In this document: piece by piece, positions 34,122 through 46,373 of the stretch
Position numbering within the stretch: position 1 is the stretch's first letter
Layout of the letters: each line of letters starts with the position of its first letter
Source of the DNA: Botryosphaeria dothidea
Taxonomy: Eukaryota > Ascomycota > Dothideomycetes > Botryosphaeriales > Botryosphaeriaceae
Reading direction: 5' to 3'
DNA: 64,000 nt
Assembly: GCA_011503125.2 (NCBI GenBank)
Contig: WWBZ02000073.1
Span: forward strand, 3,410,001 to 3,474,000
Translations under genes and position numbers: made by a program
Notes under the pieces: model-generated
What the model was told of the DNA's origin: nothing
Databases searched by the model: none
The model's input: only the letters and a program-made list of their open reading frames with translations

Positions 34122-35326
34122 TCAGATCTGAGCTTTCTGAATCCGGATGCGCACCCACTAATCAGTGTGTCAAAATAGCTGTCCCAGCGGATAAAGAACT
34201 TAATGGAACTCACCTCTCCACAGCTGATTGGCTCATACCTCGGTGGGTTGTTCTCATTAGTGCAGCTCGGCAAGACAGAGCACTTCTCATTGAAATTGAA
34301 CCCGAAAAAGAATGGCATCGAGTATCGATCTTCCTCCGCGTAGTTGTAAACCCTATGCACGGTTGACTTGAAACGGTCATTTGACAGCCGCATCAGGAAG
34401 TCCCCAATATTAACAACGAAGGTGTCTGGGATCGGAGGAACTTTAATCCACTGTCCATCTTTTGTGAGGACCTGCAGTCCGCCTACGTTGTCCTGCCAGA
34501 GGAGGGTAAAGCACTGCAGGTCCGTGTGTGCTCCAATTCCAACGTCGATTGCTTCTCCACTTGGTGCTGTATTCTTTGGGTAGTAGTTCAAAACACCATC
34601 ACTGTAGATGTTTCAGTTTTGATGGTTCGCCAACCACATGTTTCGGATGGATGCATACCTGCCCGGATGGGTCACAACTTCCTTGAAATAGTCTTCCGGC
34701 AAGTCCAGCGCCAGTGCGAAGATCTTGATCATGTTCCTGGAGAGTGTAAGGCACATCTGCCAGTAGGCAAGCACATCCTGCTTGAAGTTTGGCAAATGAC
34801 CTGTGTTCTCCCACACAAATTCTTCGCACTGCAACCACTTCTTCACGTCCTCCGGAACGACATCTCCAGCTTCCTGCTGCGGGTCATACTTTGGATCATA
34901 GCGAAAGGTAAAGGACTCTTTGTGGTCGATGGACTCGCTTGGCGAAACATGTGTCGTGCGTCTCCGGGCCCAGCCGTTGTGAAAGTCGGAATACTCCTGC
35001 GAGACCAGTGCCTTTTGTTCAGCCGGTTGTGAGAAAAAGGTCTGAGCCTGCTTCAGGGCAGCAGTGACAGTCTCTTTCGAAATGCCATGGTTCCTGATGT
35101 AGAAGAAACCAGTGTTCTCAGCGGTGTCTCGGACGACCTTTGCAATGGCCTGTCGGTCTTGCAAGGTTCCGCTCATGTTTCTGAGGTTGATGATGGGAAT
35201 TTCAGAGCTGTTACAGTCTCTTGGGGGTGATTTGAGTACTTCGCGATAAACAGGACCGTACGTAGATCGGAGTTCCAGCTTGTGAGTTAAAGATGTAGTC
35301 GACCCGTGTTCCGTGGTGGTCGCCAT
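34122..35326 (-). CDS. Isopenicillin N synthase-like 2OG-Fe(II) oxygenase
   Basis: Three exons (35326-34659, 34601-34214, 34157-34122) give 363 aa; a further in-frame Met at 35371 would add 15. Introns are 57 and 56 nt. The first splice restores HPGSDGVLNYYPKNT. The last exon is only 12 codons and supplies the family's closing WVRIRIQKAQI. The N-terminal DIOX_N-type block has IPIINLRNMSG and NTGFFYIRNHGI. The iron site is H248-T-D250 in GAHTDLQCFTLL and His305 in KSTVHRV, with Arg315 and Ser in RYSMPFFFGFN for 2-oxoglutarate. This is the IPNS/DAOCS/flavonoid-oxygenase superfamily. It is common in fungal secondary metabolism and nutrient catabolism, and the substrate is unknown. It shares a 466-bp divergent promoter with the Zn2Cys6 gene. 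Confidence 0.92.
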
Positions 35327-35792
35327 TGTGTCTTGAATTCTTGCTTGCGTGGTGCCTTGAAGAGTTTGCAAGACATGAAAATCCCGCTCTTGATATTTGT
35401 TGGAGCACGACTGGTGTTAAAGAGTTGAATAGCAGCCAAGGTTTGCTGTTCTTCAGGTCTCCGCCGGTCTCCGCCGGCACTCAATTGACCACTGTCTGTA
35501 ACTGGTTCCTCTTGTCCAAGATCAATTCCAGTGTGAGAATCATGTTGGACACGCTATCGGACCTGCTGAGTTGAGGAGATAACGAGTCTTGGAAATGCAA
35601 ATGAGGAATAGCGTGACCAACCCCGCCGGAATCCGTCGGACTCCGCCGGACTTCCGGGGTTTTCATCGTCTGACTTTGCCACCTAAATAGCATGAATTCT
35701 CGTCACATACGATTAGGATTGAACAGCAACAGGCAGAAAAGTCCCAATGCATTGAGGTCCTATGAGGCCCAGACCATTCTCTCATTCCCACG
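35327..35792. promoter_or_regulatory. Shared divergent promoter region (2OG oxygenase / Zn2Cys6 regulator)
   Basis: 466 bp separates two divergent start codons. It contains a dense run of CCGCCGG/CCGCCGGA words, around 35460-35476 (GTCTCCGCCGGTCTCCGCCGG) and 35622-35656 (CCCCGCCGGAATCC, then CTCCGCCGGACTTCC). CGG-rich words are the usual targets of Zn2Cys6 proteins, so control by the adjacent regulator is plausible (inference). Confidence 0.45.
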
Positions 35793-38093
35793 ATGTCCAA
35801 CTCAGCAGGCCATGCTAAGCGGCACGCCACCGATCATACCGGAGACGTGAGCGTCGACACCAAACGTCGGAAACGAGTCTTCTCTTGCGAATCATGTCAA
35901 AGACTGAAGTGTAGATGCGATTATGACCCCAAGGCAAAGGCCTGCCGTCGCTGTCAAAACTTGAGGTGCGCTTATGGATCATTCTCCCACTCCATTATTT
36001 TTGTTTTGACGCTTAAAAGTTGACCTGCTACGGAATAGAATAGTTTGCTCCAAGAAAGATGATTGCGGTTTGCCAGAACTTATCTCAAGCGGGGAATCGG
36101 AATCAATAGAAAACAGGTGATTATTCCCCGAAACTCGGGAGATTAGTCTGACACACTTTGGCGATAGGCTCCGCAAGACTGAGGAAGCTCTGACAGAAAT
36201 AAGACGATCGATGCATGCTCTCTCGAGTAGGATAGACCAGACAAGCAGCCCTCGACATACGAGTCCAAGAGTCCATGGGCCTGGCCTTACTTCACCATCT
36301 CCAGTGGCATATCAATCTGGCTCGGAGTCCCTCTCGGATCCGACAGACCATGCAATCAACTCAGCTCCTGTAGTTGTATTGCGCGAGATCGGTAAGAAAT
36401 ATGCAGGGTCTCGTAAGAAGACTCTGAGGCCAGCAGGGACCGATCTTGTCTCGGCTGGCCTGCTTGATGAGCAGAGCTCCAACGAGCTCATCGAGGTGTG
36501 GGTAAACCATTTCCAAATAGACAATCCGATAAAAAGTGAGAAGCGGCAGCGAGTTGGCTGATTCTTTCTGTAGTCTCTCGAAATCCCCGCTTCTTGCAAG
36601 AGAGAAAAGAGATTTTAATCCAGAAATTGTACTCCGCGACAAGTCTCCCTTCCTGCATAGTATTTACTGCCTCCATGCAATTTCTTACAAGAGTAATGCA
36701 TTTGGAACTTCAACCAATCGAGGGATATATGAACATGTTCGACTATCTCTTGGTCAGTTACTACTGTCAAGTCCATCAACGCTGGAAGATATACAAGGTA
36801 TCCTCTTGATGAGCGAGAACCTGAACACCGGTATTCAGGTAAGAAAGGGCGTTATTCAGAGAGGATAATGATTAATCCCGCACATGATAGGATGGTATTG
36901 AGTACATCGACAGCTGGGTATTGACTGGATATGCTGCTCAGAAAGCCCTGTTGAGCATCAGCTTTTCTGAGATTGTAGAAAGCATCAAAAAGGGTGCACC
37001 GGCTTCTCATCACTCGAAGACGATTCGGTTGTGGTCAAACATCTGCCTGCACCATCTCCAGTAAGGATTTGAATACGGTGAATGGAACGAAACTGACGAA
37101 GGGGACAGCTGGGCAGCTGCTACTGGACGGCCATCCACAATTCCGCAAGCCTACCTCAATCATTGCAAAATTCTTCTCAGCTTCTACGATGCATCCATAG
37201 AGGACAGCATGATACTTGCTGAGATTTCTTTGTATGAGATGTTATTACAAAGGTTGGACAAACGGCTTTCTCCAAATTCGGATGGGGACTTCGCATCATG
37301 GAAACAAGACTGGAGCCATCTTCTGTGTAAGCACCAAACTCATACCGAGCAACTCAGAGCATCATCTCACCCTATACCAGCTCTTCCAACAGCCTCCATT
37401 CTCAAAATTGGTTATCATTGCGCGTGCCTTATTTTCGCCATCCGTTGGCTCGAGGATCTCGGCGAAAGACTATGCTCGACTACCTTTCTGTCAGATCAAC
37501 CTCTCGCTAGCGCTTCTATCCCTTCTCTGAACCAAGTACAGGATACAGAGAAGGGGACAAGAATAGTTGCCCTGAGGACTCATGCGCTAAAGAACGCGCG
37601 GGCAATCCTTGAGAAGTTCTTGCATATGCCCACTTTCCTGAGAGATGCTCTCGCATCTATCAAGTTTCTTTGCCTCGCGTACAGTGCTCTTATTCTAGCC
37701 CATTACCAAGACGCGCAGTCTGAGCTCACCGAAAAGCACAACGTAGATCTCCTTACCCGTCTCGAGGAATGGTTCGATACCTCTCCAGGAAAGTCAGCGG
37801 TCGCCAAGTTTGTGACAATGGCGAAGCAGAGGCTGGAGGCTAGGCGGGCAGCTCGATCTCTGGACCTCAACTCTAGCGAACGTACTACGAATCTCAGAAC
37901 TCTCCGAAACTTGGCTCCCGAGCAGCTCATCCCAACTCCAATCAGTGCATCAACCGCTGAGGAGGACGAGATCAGCATGGCTCAACAAGAGTCAAATTCT
38001 CTCTGGTCGGTTGCATCAGCAGCAGACTATGACTTCCCGAATATGGAGGGATTTTTTAGTGGAGGATTCTTGGGATTTGACCTGGAAGGATGA
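35793..38093 (+). CDS. Zn2Cys6 transcription factor with fungal-specific domain
   Basis: At least six exons. Exon 1 (35793-35965), exon 2 (36039-36116) and exon 3 (from 36168) splice cleanly. The first intron falls inside the zinc cluster: CESCQRLKCRCD, then ACRRCQNLR joined to IVC completes six cysteines. Exon 3 adds a coiled coil (LRKTEEALTEIRRSMHALSSRID). The regulatory domain then reads KSPFLHSIYCLHAI, LLLSSPSTLEDIQGILLMSENLNTG, DGIEYIDSWVLTGYAAQKALL, IRLWSNICLHHLHWAAATGRPSTIP and LNHCKILLSFYDASIEDSM. It is a nuclear activator/repressor, probably of the divergent 2OG oxygenase. One problem is that the obvious intron at about 36530-36573 leaves the frame one base out relative to the KSPFLHS block. 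Either the splice differs or there is a single-base indel near 36575-36640. Confidence 0.8.
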
Positions 38094-38863
38094 CAAGGCC
38101 TAGCGCCCAGGGACGATTGATAGTGTGGTTCCGCTGGCGATTACACGGGTTACGAAGTCAATTCCGTCGGTGTTGAATGTGACCAATTCCATTTTGCGCC
38201 GGAACGAATCCGCCGGCTCTCACCAGTGAACCGTCTTCCCAGAGCTCTACCAGCCCGCGGCCGCCTCATTTGGGCGACCGGTAAGGGCTCGGTTCATAGA
38301 ATAGTTGATTCTACCATATGCTCGTTTTAGAGATTAGGCCATGCACGGTCCAACGCCAACAGGCAACCATGGGGGCCACAGGGGTGGGCTACCGAGTCGC
38401 CAACATGGTGTTCCAACAAGCCCCGCATTTTCAGCGCTAATGTGAGTAAGTGGCCGTTCAAAAGAAGCTATGATGCAATTCAGCGGTCGAGATTCTAGCC
38501 TTCACCGGTGACACCGACGGTAGCGGGGCAGCCGCGGTGATCTGAGGCAGCTCAGCCCCCACAAACAAAAGCCCCGGCGCCAATCAAGTGAGCCGGAACG
38601 CCCACAGTCCTGTTGCTGCCTCCGGATTAGGCTCGATATCGACTCGTACTACAGGCAGAAGCGGGAGACTGAATCTCATTAGGCGCCCAACTTGAAAGCT
38701 TGCTTCTACATATATTGCTCTCTGCCAGAGCACATTTTGGCTTTTTCAGCAAAGGATTTTTATCCTCAATCAATTCTCCGGTATTTCTGTATCCCAAAGC
38801 TATTCTTTCCTTCTTCCATCTGCATTCTTTTCCCCCCCTGCGTCTCCCGAAGTATCAGTCCAA
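38094..38863. other. Intergenic region
   Basis: About 770 bp of 3' flank of the Zn2Cys6 gene and promoter of the AAA+ gene. A pyrimidine-rich tract just before the start (38800-38860) is typical of a highly expressed fungal leader. Confidence 0.5.
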
Positions 38864-41068
38864 ATGGCAGTGGACGAAGTCAATGGTGTTTCGCCAGATT
38901 CAACCACCGAAAAAGATGGCTCAGCATCGCTTGATTCTCCCGCTTCGCCCAAGGACATGAACGAATTCATTCCACTCCTGTACAAACTTCTCTCCAAGAC
39001 GGTCGACAATGCCACAAAATCCAGCAGCGCCGGTGATGCAGATGAGTCTGCCGGTGAGGAAGACAATGGAGACGGAAAGGCGGACAACGTCCCGGGAAGC
39101 AAAGTCGCCATCAAGGCCTTGGTTGAAAGGCCAAACAAAGACTCTGGAGAGAAAGAGATCATCGAGAAGGAGAAGTACTTCAACCCGGAGAAAGACACCA
39201 AATTCGCCGACCACGCATTGGTCACAAAGCAAATCTACGACGCCGACCGCAAATTGGAAAAGACCACCGTCGAAATCAATTCACCCCACATTCGAAGGGC
39301 GCTGAAGGAGGTTGTCAAGTACTACCCCTCCGAGTCGCTGAAGTTCGACCCTCCTGAGGATGTCATATTCGAGAAACCGTACGCCTTGTTGCACCATCAC
39401 CGGGCGGAGCTCACGGAGTCCGCATCCAAGGCGGTTGACTCCGCGCATCAGGACGCCAGTGCTATCGAATCACACGTGTCTCTGCTGTTGAACTTCCTGG
39501 ACACCGAGATTGGTGATGACGGCCCCGCACTGCGCAAGCTGACTGATTCTGGATTGATTACCTTCGACTTGCTGTGGGCAATTTTCAAGCCCGGAGACCT
39601 GTTGTTCGCTTCCGAATACGGGCATTCTCGAATTTACCGGTGCAGGAAGGCAGGATACAGCGAAGACAAGCGCAATGGAAGGTACTTCGACGTCACATGT
39701 GAGTTCACTCACGGTGACGGCGTCAAGTTCGGCACCGCCACAGTGAGCATCAGGCTGTGGCAGAATGAGCTCTTTGTGGGCAAAGGAAACACAGCAATCG
39801 ATCGCCTACCTCTCTTCCCCTTGCATTATATGAAGGAGCCCGAAGCGTTGAAGGAACAACTCCGTGAAAGGGGTCTTCGGTATCTGGACATTCGCGGTGT
39901 CTCAACTTGGGACTACGAAGGATTGTTCCTTTATCTTAAGAAGCCTCCGTTCGACTACTACAACGAGTGCGCGTCCTTTGATGGAATCTGGCTTCCTCGA
40001 TCTGTAAGTCCCCTGTCCTGACCCGTCTCCTGCTTATTCTGACTTTATCAGGCCAACCACCGAATTGTAGTTGATCCAAAGACATTCGTGGAAGAGGCCA
40101 CAAAACAAGCAGACGGCTTTGACAGCGACGACGAGGACGACTGCGACGATGATGACTGTGCTCGAAAGGGAAACTCCAAACCCTCAGCGCTTCTCAACAC
40201 CGTAGCAGACCCGATGCTGTGTCCGCCCTACGTCTACGGCTTCTCGCTGGAGACGAAAGAGTGGTGCAGATTCTTCCTCGACTGCTTAGTCACTGTTGAC
40301 TGGACTCCCAACGCGATGGACACTCTCATCGTCTCCGAGGCTCAACGAAACATCGTCCAAGCCCTCGTCACCTCCCACCGCTTCCCCGACCACGCACGCA
40401 ACGAGGCAACCCTGAAGGGCAAAGGGCTGATCATCCTCCTCCACGGCACCCCCGGCAGCGGCAAGACGCTCACCGCCGAGCTCGTCGCGGAGCACACCAA
40501 ACGCCCGCTCCTCAAGGTCTCCACCGGCGAGCTCGGCAGCTGGGGCTCGCGCATCTCGTACGAGCTGCAGCGCCTGCTCACCTACGCGTCCATCTGGCAC
40601 GCCATCGTCCTGATCGACGAGGCCGACGTGTTCCTCGAGGCGCGCCGCAGCGGGCCCGACCAGTTCGAGCAGAACAACCTCGTCGCCATCTTCCTCAAGC
40701 AGCTCGAGTACTTCCAGGGCATCCTGTTCATGACGTCCAACCGTGTCAGCATCTTCGATCCCGCTATCCGTTCGCGGCTGCACCTTGCGCTGCAGTATCG
40801 CGCGCCTGATGCGGACAGGAGGAAGCTGCTCTGGAGGCAGCAGTTGGAGCGGGTGCCTGCGCAGGACAAGGATTTGGATGTTGATGCGTGTGTTGAGGTT
40901 ATGCATCAGGCCGAGATGAACGGTCGTGAGATCTCCAACGCGGTGAACACGGCGTTGACGCTCGCGAAGAGTGGCAATGGGAGACTTGGGCTGGCTCATC
41001 TGGAGACGGTCTTGAGAGTGTGGGAGGAGTTTGAATCGACTTTGCGAAACATCGAAAGCACAGCTTGA
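38864..41068 (+). CDS. AAA+ ATPase with DUF7025-type N-terminal region
   Basis: Two exons, 38864-40003 and 40052-41068 (48-nt intron, GTAAGT..TATCAG, phase 0), give 718 aa. The N-terminal 130 residues are acidic and Ser/Asp-rich. A conserved fungal region follows (LLNFLDTEIGDDGPALRKL, LLWAIFKPGDLLFASE, LFPLHYMKEPEALKEQLRERG), as in DUF7025 proteins. A very acidic patch (about residues 400-412, DSDDEDDCDDDDC) precedes the ATPase. Walker A is HGTPGSGKT, Walker B is AIVLIDEADVFLE, sensor 1 is MTSNR, and the arginine-finger segment is DPAIRSRLHLALQY. These proteins are ATP-driven remodelling enzymes of the mitochondrial-Bcs1/YTA7-like AAA branch, with unknown clients in fungi. The frame is intact. 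Confidence 0.92.
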
Positions 41069-41427
41069 CCTCTGAGACCTTGACGAGACATAGGAGTAGG
41101 CAACGAAAGATGTGAGCCGCAACTACTGCTGGGTAGGTGCGGCGTGTGGGGGTTCTGATTCGCTGTAGCTGGCATGCATATAGATATTTGAAAAAATCGT
41201 CCGCCTGTTTACTAAGACATTTTGCGATACGATACATTATAGCACAGCTGTATCACATCGAATGTGATTCATGTGCTATGCAGAGGTTGATGTGCCAGAG
41301 AACAGGCGGGTTCCAGAATCTTAGCTTCATCTGAAGTACTATGCAAACGGCGTTGCACGACAAATTGAAATTAAAACTACAGTGTAGGCGGCATGCAGTA
41401 ACATCATAACGCCTTTCATAGAGCTGA
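41069..41427. other. Convergent intergenic region
   Basis: About 360 bp of 3' flanking sequence; nothing recognised. Confidence 0.5.
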
Positions 41428-42580
41428 TTACTCTAGTAAGTCCCAGAAGTTCAGGTGTATACGCAAAACAGAATGATCTCCCACCATACCCACGATCTCA
41501 CATCTTACACTAGATGCCTTCAGCCTCTGAGTTAATTGTGCTTCTTTTAGAAACCAAGGAATACTCTCGCCTCCCTCCCAAGGATGATTGGAGGGGATGA
41601 GTACCATTTCTAAGGTGGTTGTGCCTCTCTCTTCAAGATATTTGCCTCGCAAGTGTTCTTCGCAATCCCAGACACAGCATTCCACTGCCGGGACGGCTCT
41701 TGATAATTTCGCCGCAGAGGTCTGATGGTCGGTAGCAGCTGCTTCTTCTGCTTCTTCTTTTGAGTCCCACTATGCTGTTGGTCTTCGCTTGGAATGAATT
41801 AGCTTTTGGAATCATTTTTCCATTAGCTGAAATAGCCAATCCAAATCCCTGAGCATTCCGACCCGAATCCGGAAAGAACATGCGGCTATGCTCGGCGGGA
41901 AGATTGTAGACGTCTAGCATTGGAAAATCCAGAATCTTCTGAGCTCCAGACGGGGAGCCATGTGGAGTACAATACGACAATCCTGGAGGGGTCCCTGTGT
42001 CTCATTATTTCACACTGCAAAGCCACAGGTCGTTTGATCATGTCTATGTATTTACGTTCTCTGGGAGATGCTTCGACGTCCTTCACGGGGATAATCAATC
42101 GTGCTGGTCGGCTTGTGAAGCGCATAATCCTGCTCCGATCAACAAGCTTGCCATGGAGCGCGAATTGTGTTCCTTTTGGCGGAGTTTCCTGGTCACGACG
42201 GCTGATGACTCGTATCATGGCTCGATAATCGCCCTCTTTGACGTTTTTGTTGTTCGCGCCCCATTTTAGGAAACGCTTTTTGTATTGATTTATCCTTCAC
42301 TAATCAGTGACACTTCTGGGGTGTTTTTCAGGATGAATACGAACCTGGCCTTGAATCCGTGCTCTAATTCCATGCGAGTCATAACCTCGGCCACAGTGCT
42401 GGACATATAAATGTCACAAATCGTCTGTCTGTGCGCCTCCCAGTCTTCTTCACCTTGCGGTGCTTTCGCGATGTTCGTCCTCTTCGTGTCTGCGTCACAT
42501 ATGCTAGCCGCTGGAAACTGCTGGCATACTTCATCCGAACTCCGCAGAGATAGTAGCGGCTCACTGGCAACGGACCACAT
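41428..42580 (-). CDS. Clr5-domain protein, exon structure uncertain, possibly decayed
   Basis: The start at 42580 is followed within about 50 residues by EDWEAHRQTICDIYMSSTVAEVMTRMELEHGFKA, the Clr5 domain found at the N-terminus of many fungal proteins of unknown function and named after the S. pombe silencing factor Clr5. After an apparent intron (about 42255-42330) the frame resumes with the domain's closing RFLKWGANNKNVKEGDY, then ARLIIPVKDVEASPRERKY. Further coding-like segments lie in two other frames: LDFPMLDVYNLPAEHSRMFFPDSG near 41930 and LRGKYLEERGTTTLEMVLIPS near 41640, ending at 41428. The joins between these do not have strong donors. The gene may have further introns or may be degrading. 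Only the N-terminal domain is assigned with confidence. Confidence 0.6.
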
Positions 42581-45171
42581 CCTGCAAGGAAACCGAAACG
42601 GCGGGGCGTTTAGTCACGATCAAGATTGCCGCAACATTCTCTCATTGTCGAGCTTGGTCTATAAATCGAGGGAAATGGCAGAAAAGTAACTGTTGGGAGA
42701 GCAACAAGGCTGGCTGAGCTGAGCTGATGACGCAACGCTGCATGGCGGGGTTCTGGCCTGATGTTTCTGTGCGTAAGCAGCCGCACAAGTTCCATGCAGC
42801 CGTCTCTGCGTGTTTGATGCATGCCAAGGTCAGGTAGAGGTGTTGCGCTTACACCCCAGAAAGCCAGCAATAGGCCATCGCCAAAAGTGCCGGGCACAAA
42901 TACGCCGCGTATGGAATTTCTTAACCACAACTGCCTTACGTGAGGGTCTGCAAGAGGCTTCACACGTATGTTTCTCCTGCACGACCCTTTTTCTGTGCTA
43001 CTGGATCATGCAAGCTGTTCTGTACCGCCCCTAGACCCCTGCATTCCACGGTGTCCTCGGCGTGACTGCCTAGTAGTGCATCGCGATCGGAAATTGTCGT
43101 GCAGCTTAGCCTCCATTATATTAAGAGTCTAATACATGGTCTAAAAGGTTGCTGTGGCAAAGTGCCGTGCATGTACGGAGGATTTTGAGGCCGTCAGACT
43201 GATCGCACAACCAATGAGAACCCACAACAAAAGCTCCTTGCGCCCCTTATGACGCGGATAGCCCCAAGGGACAGGTCGTGGAAGTCTTAATGGTCTAATA
43301 CGATATACAACAATACAGATTCAGGATCGAGGCGCTAATTGGAAAGCTCAAAGGAACTTTTGGACCATGCGAGACCATGGGAGGTCAGCACGACACAGCA
43401 TCGTATAGAAATGGAGGGAAAGGGACAAATTATTATGGAGCTGAGGCGCCGGGACCACTACCATCTGTTGAATTGTGATTATTCGCATTACCAGATGATG
43501 AGTGGCATAAGGAGGAGGGTAGGTGACCCTGCAGCCTCTTATATAGTAGCTATCTAGCAAATTTTCGCTGTTGATCCTTGGTACAATAAGACCCTGTTTC
43601 TCCTAACAGTTCATAGTCCAACACCATCACAACAAGCCGCAGACTAAACATAAAAGAACGAATCTCCTCAGTTAAACACCGCTAAGCCTTCTTTTCACTT
43701 ATCCTTACCCCACTTATATTTCACACCACCGCTGTGGACCCTTATTCGATCAAGCCTCAAGTTGCCTTACTCTCTTCCCATCGAGATCTGCATCTGCTTT
43801 ATATTTCTATATCCAATATCCGATTTAGTAGTATTCTATCCCGGACGAGGCTGAATCTTTTATTTTTCCAAGGGCATCTGTAATCTTACAAGCTACAAAA
43901 CAAAATCGCAGATGCGCTGGCGCTATCTAAATAAAATTTGCGCTATGATCATTCCACCTATTTCTTCCGCGAGACCAGCGTCCCGGAAGCTTAACCATTC
44001 AAGTTCCGCTTTGGGAAATGATGAGTCTCCTTTGAAACGAAATGCACCACTCGAGTGACATGAATTTGCTAGGTTGTGGTGCCAGCAGGCCGTCTCCGCT
44101 AACTACTCCACCTGGATGGTCTGCCGAAGCTTATCTGCCGCTCGCCACACTATTGGCCATGATCGTACTACCCTGCATCATCTACATGTGACGTAAAGGC
44201 TACCTGCAGGATATGTAGGGTCGCTTATTCCAGGCATCTCGAAACATCGAGGTATGAAATCCGGACGAGTTTCAGAATTTGAAACCCGTCTCACATAGCG
44301 TGCAAATAGTATTGCGTGACAAGCCATAATCGAGAACTCCGAGCAACTGCAAACCCGCTTTAGTTTTGAACAAAGAGCTTCGAACTGCAGCTCAACCTTT
44401 TGTTCATGTGGCTCAGGAGCACTTCATTGGGATTGGAAACTATTTGCCCACGGAGACGCCTTGTCTCTTGATTTCTCTTGTTGGCAACTGAAGTTGGTTC
44501 TTTATGGATACTCGGGGTTTTGTTCTGATTGTGGTGGAACCTGGTAAAAGTTGAGTGTATATAACTCAGCGATACATATGGAGTGTCACGTTGTTAATCG
44601 GACGTGAGTTCTAGCGACTGAGGTTCTTTAAAAGAGACAAGTTGGAAAGCAACTATATAGCTCAGCCCGACCGGATACGTATACTACGTAACAACGACCT
44701 AACAAGTAGCCACCATGGCGCTTATCCAGGCAGGTAGATCAGCAACCAGCATTCTGATAATATTAACCCGCAACCATCCCTCCAGCGCTTTTGCATTGTC
44801 CTGACGAGTAGACAACAAGACTCGAATACTCTTAATTCTAAGCTACGCCCACGGCGGAAACAAGCCGTGTTGCAAGAGGTACCACGCTCGGAAGGCTATC
44901 TGCACGCGTGAAGGTCTGACTGCTATTGCACTGGGATCTAAAAATGGCTAGGTAGTGCCTGGAGTGTTTCTATGTCAAGAGTCTCTAGTCTAGAGTTTCA
45001 TAAGATATCTATTGCAACAGTTTTAATTCTTCCGCCTTCTGCCTTTTTAGACTATCTAATCGTCTTATTTTACATCTAGATAACTCTTTTCGCGTTTATG
45101 TGAATAGTTTCCTAAGGTAGCAACAAGCCCTCTAACTAGAAATCTGTAACTTAACAGAATAATGGCTATCT
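42581..45171. other. Long AT-rich intergenic region
   Basis: About 2.6 kb with no gene. From 43560 to 45170 stop codons are dense in all frames and the base composition is AT-rich. No terminal inverted repeats, target-site duplications or transposase fragments were found by eye. Confidence 0.5.
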
Positions 45172-46373
45172 CTATGAATCTACCCCAACGGGAGCGCTGC
45201 TTGCAGCCATGTTGCACTGCTTGAAAATTCTGACTTCGTCATCCTTGAAAGAACCGACGATAGAGTGCATCACGCCATGATTGTTGAAAAGAATGAGATC
45301 CACCTCCTGCCAGTCATGTGGGTAGACCAATCTCAGACTTATACCCGGCCTCTGCAGCCTGTACACGATCGTCCTTACAGTCTCTAAGTCCTCAACTACA
45401 GAGCCGTCTCTTCGCCATATCCTCCGTGCAGGTGTCCGGTACACCATCAACGCCAACTTTCCGGTCAGCGGATTCTTCCACACCATGGGATACCGCCTTA
45501 TCTTCCCCTGGTCCACTGGCGGAAGACGGCTGTCCGGCAGCTCGCGGCCTTCGGAAAACAGCCCGAGCCCATTGGGCCGGGACCGCGCCTCGCTGATCCA
45601 AATGTACGGATGGGCGCCGTATTCAACCTCACTTGTGCGGACGAACTCCTTGTCTTCTTCCGAGAGCAGCTCGTACATCCTATACCCGCTGACGAACGCG
45701 GTGGTCCCGAGTGGAACTTCGAGCTCCTCACCAGAGCCATCATCATAGCGGCAGATTTGGCGCCGCCCCTGAGGTACTTTGACCGCGGTTAAGGACGTGA
45801 CCCGCGGGGGATCGAGGTTATACATCGCCGAGTCAATATGCCAGCGGTAGAAGTGAGTGTAGTCCTGGTCTTCCTCCGCGGGAATGGGATCACGATGGAA
45901 CTTGCGGTGGTGGGGATGGACAAGGGTGATGTTTTTGAGGCCTTCGTATGATTTGACAAAGCCGCTGCCAATGACCTGGACCTGAGGCTGGTGGAGAATG
46001 GTCTTGAGATCGGCGTGGAGGATGCTGCGCTTGTCGATTGATTTTCCGTGGCTGTATGTGCCGGCAGCGGGGTCGAAGCGGCGAGTTAGCTCGTATTGGG
46101 CTTTGGGGGAAAGGTTGTTTTGTCCTTTGATGAGGACGACATTGTGGGTGTAGAGAGCGGTGCGCAAGAAGCCGAATGCATCGTCTATGGTGAATCAGTG
46201 ACCGTGGTTAGTATATGGACTCCCAATCGAGCCTACAATCAAGGAGCATTACCAGTGAGATTTTCAACGTCGACTCCTAATACTTCGGCCCCAAAGTCGA
46301 CGTCGGAGGTGGACGATTTCGTAAGCGGCTGCACAGAAAACGTCGGATGGCTGCCCATGATTTTTGAAGGCAT
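45172..46373 (-). CDS. TauD/TfdA-family 2OG dioxygenase, xanthine-dioxygenase-like
   Basis: Two exons, 46373-46253 and 46184-45172 (68-nt intron, GTAATG..CCATAG), give 377 aa. The start could also be Met at 46358. The N-terminal block DFGAEVLGVDVENLTG is joined to DDAFGFLRTALYTHNVVLIKGQ, the TauD opening. The iron ligands are H-x-D in FYRWHIDSAMY and the distal His in NNHGVMHSIVG, followed by an Arg-containing strand. Between them, TTAFVSGYRMYELLSEEDKEF and YPMVWKNPLTGKLALMVY match the fungal subgroup that includes Aspergillus xanthine/2OG dioxygenase (XanA). That enzyme converts xanthine to uric acid. The substrate here is an inference from resemblance only. It is divergent to a second paralogue at 46884. 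Confidence 0.9.

Noticed and set aside
43560..45171. AT-rich gene-free block considered as a degenerate transposon
   Set aside because: No terminal repeats, target-site duplication or transposase-like fragment could be seen by eye.
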